From NCBI GenBank assembly GCA_017529175.1, contig JAFXNX010000109.1, forward strand, positions 1-6,480: a DNA stretch of 6,480 nt, in the 5' to 3' direction. This document shows, piece by piece, positions 4,848-6,480 of the stretch. Each line of letters starts with the position of its first letter. The stretch's first letter is position 1. The notes under the pieces were generated by a model. It made no database searches, was not told where the DNA came from, and saw only the letters and a program-made list of their open reading frames with translations. Origin of the DNA: Clostridia bacterium (lineage in GTDB: Bacteria; Bacillota_A; Clostridia; Oscillospirales; CAG-272). Made by a program: the position numbers and the translations under genes.

Positions 4848-5867
4848 TCATCCCGCGATATACGCTTTCAGTAAAGCGATATCCATAAGATTCACCACGT
4901 TGTCGGAGTTCATATCGGAGTTCACCGTCACCGTCTGATCGACCCCGACCATTCCGGCAATATACGCCTTGATCTGCTGGATGTCATAAAGGTTGACGAC
5001 ACCGTCTCCGTCGATATCTCCCGTCTTGTATACGACTTGCGTCGTATTTGTTACGGCGTCGCATCTCGCGCAGTGCATCGACTTAGACCCCGGCGCGCTC
5101 TTTGTCGGCTGAGTATCGATCGAAAACGTATCGCTGAAATCATGGCCGAGCGCGGGAGTCTCGTCCGCTGTATAGCTCTCGCCGCAGTGAACGCAGGTAT
5201 ACGTCGTGAAGCCCTGCGCCGTACACGTGGGAGCTGTGACGACGGCGGCGTAATCGTGAACGCACATCGGAACGTCTCCGACTCTGAGTCTTCCGTGGAC
5301 CACGTTGAAGTTCACGTTTTCAAAATCCTTGTTGATCGTGTTGTCCGGAGTGTAAACGAGGCAGATATCATATATTCCGTCGGACAGCGACGCGGTGTTC
5401 AGCGTGATCGTAAAGACCTTGCCGTTCGCCGTGTTGTTGATAAGGGATGAGGTGTCGAACTGATAGATCGTCATCTTTTTGTTCACGTACGAAACGCCCT
5501 GTTTTCTGAACACGCGCTCGGCGTCCTTGAAGCCGGTGAGCCCGAAGGCGGATGCAACGTTTACGTCTCTTATCTGCGACTCCTCAGCGGGAGAGAAGGT
5601 CAGATCGGACGACGGGAAAACCTGACCGTTTTCAAAAGAACGGAACGACATTGCGCTGTCGTAAACGAAAAGGAACTGGACGGACCACAGTCCGGGATTA
5701 TTGAATATCGTAACGTCAAATGACGCGCTTGCGGCGCCCGAGTCGACGGACGCGTCGCTGACCGTGATCGTCGGCGATGTGTATGCGCCTTCGGCAACAG
5801 AGAAAAACGGGGTCACCATCAGCAGCGCGATACAAAGGCAAAGCGCGATCGATGCAAATTTTTTCAT
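4848..5867 (-). CDS. Secreted cohesin-like plus dockerin protein (possible small adaptor scaffoldin)
   Basis: 339 residues. Residues 1-25 form a signal peptide (two Lys, a hydrophobic core, SVA before the likely cleavage at 25/26), so the protein is exported. Residues about 33-197 look like a cohesin-fold beta sandwich: TITVSDASVDSGAASASFDV at the start, WSVQFLFVYD (61-70) and GRLRVGD at the end. Residues 202-275 hold two Cys-x-x-Cys segments (225-228 and 266-269). The C-terminus is a type I dockerin with two calcium loops, ligands Asp284/286/288/Asn292/Asp295 and Asp318/Asn320/Asp322/Asn326/Asp329, each followed by a KAYIAG helix end. There is no catalytic domain. Cohesin plus dockerin in one small protein matches adaptor scaffoldins such as ScaC of Ruminococcus flavefaciens; that role is inference. 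The start is supported by GGAGG at 5872-5876. The dockerin is certain; the cohesin call is moderate, as other beta-sandwich domains look alike. Confidence 0.9.
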   Translation of the reverse strand: MKKFASIALCLCIALLMVTPFFSVAEGAYTSPTITVSDASVDSGAASASFDVTIFNNPGLWSVQFLFVYDSAMSFRSFENGQVFPSSDLTFSPAEESQIRDVNVASAFGLTGFKDAERVFRKQGVSYVNKKMTIYQFDTSSLINNTANGKVFTITLNTASLSDGIYDICLVYTPDNTINKDFENVNFNVVHGRLRVGDVPMCVHDYAAVVTAPTCTAQGFTTYTCVHCGESYTADETPALGHDFSDTFSIDTQPTKSAPGSKSMHCARCDAVTNTTQVVYKTGDIDGDGVVNLYDIQQIKAYIAGMVGVDQTVTVNSDMNSDNVVNLMDIALLKAYIAG

Positions 5868-5898
5868 AGGACCTCCGAAAAAATACTTTTATATTATA

Positions 5899-5928
5899 AT
5901 TGTAGCACACGCGATATAAAAAAGTCAA
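5899..5928 (-). promoter_or_regulatory. Promoter of the cohesin-dockerin gene
   Basis: On the minus strand TTGACT (5923-5928) and TACAAT (5899-5904) are separated by 18 nt, both five-of-six or near matches to the sigma-A consensus. The expected transcript start is about 25 nt before the ATG. A TATAAT at 5893-5898 is closer to the gene but lies 24 nt from the -35, too far for normal use. Confidence 0.7.
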
Positions 5929-5969
5929 CATATTTATTACCAAAATACGGCACGCGCTCAAAAATACTA

Positions 5970-5998
5970 TTGAAATAGCTCTCCCGAGATGGTATAAT
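5970..5998 (+). promoter_or_regulatory. Promoter of the right-hand sugar isomerase gene
   Basis: TTGAAA (5970-5975), a 17-nt spacer and a perfect TATAAT (5993-5998) form a strong sigma-A-type promoter. The transcript would begin near 6005, giving a leader of roughly 29 nt before the ATG at 6034. The divergent promoter of the dockerin gene is about 40 bp to the left, leaving room for shared regulation, but I see no clear operator between them. Confidence 0.75.
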
Positions 5999-6033
5999 CA
6001 TACTGTAAAAATGAAAACGACGGGGGTTTTGGT

Positions 6034-6480
6034 ATGGATATCGGCGTGATAGTACCTCTTGCCAATTACGAACATGAATTCGAACAGCTGAATGATTTCG
6101 GCATTTCTCACTGTCAGTTCAACGCCTGGGACGACTCCTCGTTCCTCACCGCGGAACTTGCAGAGAAGGTGAAAAAGAAAGCTTCCGAGTGCGGGATAAC
6201 GATAACGGGAGTGTGGCGCGGCTGGTCCGGCCCGAAGGTGTGGAACTTCACGGAAGGCCCGACGACGCTCGGGCTCGTTCCGAAAGAATACCGCAAAGAG
6301 CGGATCGCCGACCTCAAAGTCGGGTCCGATTTCGCCGCGGCTCTCGGCGTTAATAAAGTCATCACTCACATGGGATTTCTGCCCGAATTTCCGGGGGACC
6401 CGGAATATCCCGCGATAGTGGAAGCTATAAAAGAGGTCGCACTTTACTGCAAGGAAAGGGGTCAGTACCTTCTCTTTGAA
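6034..6480 (+). CDS. TIM-barrel sugar phosphate isomerase/epimerase, N-terminal part (cut by window edge)
   Basis: 149 codons open to the right edge. It begins MDIGVIVPLANYEHEFEQL and shows the alternating strand-helix pattern of AP endonuclease 2/xylose isomerase-like barrels: HCQFNAWD (26-33), ITITGVWRGWSG (55-66), VNKVITHMGF (107-116) and YLLFE at the very end. The final Glu149 sits where the first metal-ligand glutamate is expected (strand 5). The aromatic stretch GVWRGWSGPKVWNF (59-72) followed by EGPTTLGLVP would line the pocket near strand 3. The substrate is unknown; likely a sugar or sugar phosphate in the cytosol. It is only remotely similar to the ketose 3-epimerase at 412-1278. 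The start at 6034 is preferred because the upstream ATG at 6011 is in another frame and stops after 12 codons. The ribosome site is atypical, only a GGGGG run at 6021-6025. No gene symbol is warranted. Confidence 0.85.
   Translation, partial: MDIGVIVPLANYEHEFEQLNDFGISHCQFNAWDDSSFLTAELAEKVKKKASECGITITGVWRGWSGPKVWNFTEGPTTLGLVPKEYRKERIADLKVGSDFAAALGVNKVITHMGFLPEFPGDPEYPAIVEAIKEVALYCKERGQYLLFE

Noticed and set aside
5998..6369. Minus-strand frames opposite the right-hand isomerase (5998-6369 and 6114-6365)
   Set aside because: The plus strand encodes a coherent TIM-barrel N-terminus behind a strong promoter; the antisense frames have no family features.

Overview
The window looks like chromosomal DNA of a Gram-positive anaerobe of the class Clostridia, most likely a gut or rumen relative of the Ruminococcaceae/Oscillospirales. 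This is inferred from the gene content, not from a marker gene. It carries a dockerin and cohesin-like secreted protein, a Clostridium-type ketose 3-epimerase, strong GGAGG-type ribosome sites and sigma-A-like promoters in AT-rich gaps between moderately GC-rich genes. Coding density is high. No gene-free stretch exceeds 200 bases, and I see no tRNA, rRNA, CRISPR array or insertion sequence.

Layout. (1) Positions 1-1278, minus strand: a sugar module. A ketose 3-epimerase of the D-tagatose/D-allulose family is followed 15 nt later by the start of a PfkB/ribokinase-type sugar kinase that runs off the left edge. (2) Positions 1279-1466: a divergent AT-rich control region with a promoter candidate on each strand and a 22-bp-periodic direct repeat. 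(3) Positions 1467-3941, plus strand: a tight three-gene operon of a histidine phosphatase, MnmA (tRNA 2-thiouridylase) and a TcdA-like ThiF/E1 protein (t6A dehydratase). It ends at a strong hairpin terminator that also suits the convergent gene. (4) Positions 4015-5867, minus strand: an envelope/secretion pair. A secreted protein with a cohesin-like domain, a Cys-containing linker and a C-terminal dockerin is followed by a four-helix membrane protein with a Q/P/Y-rich repeat tail and a C-terminal zinc ribbon. (5) Positions 5868-6033: a second divergent control region with two good promoters. (6) Position 6034 to the right edge, plus strand: a second TIM-barrel sugar isomerase/epimerase, cut by the window end.

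How the genes fit together. The left module suggests use of a rare ketose: the epimerase would interconvert C-3 epimers (for example D-allulose and D-fructose) and the kinase would trap the product as a phosphate. The central operon joins two tRNA anticodon-loop modification enzymes (position 34 thiolation and position 37 cyclic t6A) to a phosphatase of unknown substrate. The secreted protein has the architecture of a small adaptor scaffoldin, which fits a plant-polysaccharide degrader.

Most of the window is recognisable housekeeping or accessory metabolism. I do not see a clearly unprecedented system. The items most worth a second look are the compact cohesin-dockerin protein, the regulated epimerase-kinase module with its direct repeats, and the MnmA with a three-cysteine pattern and altered motifs.
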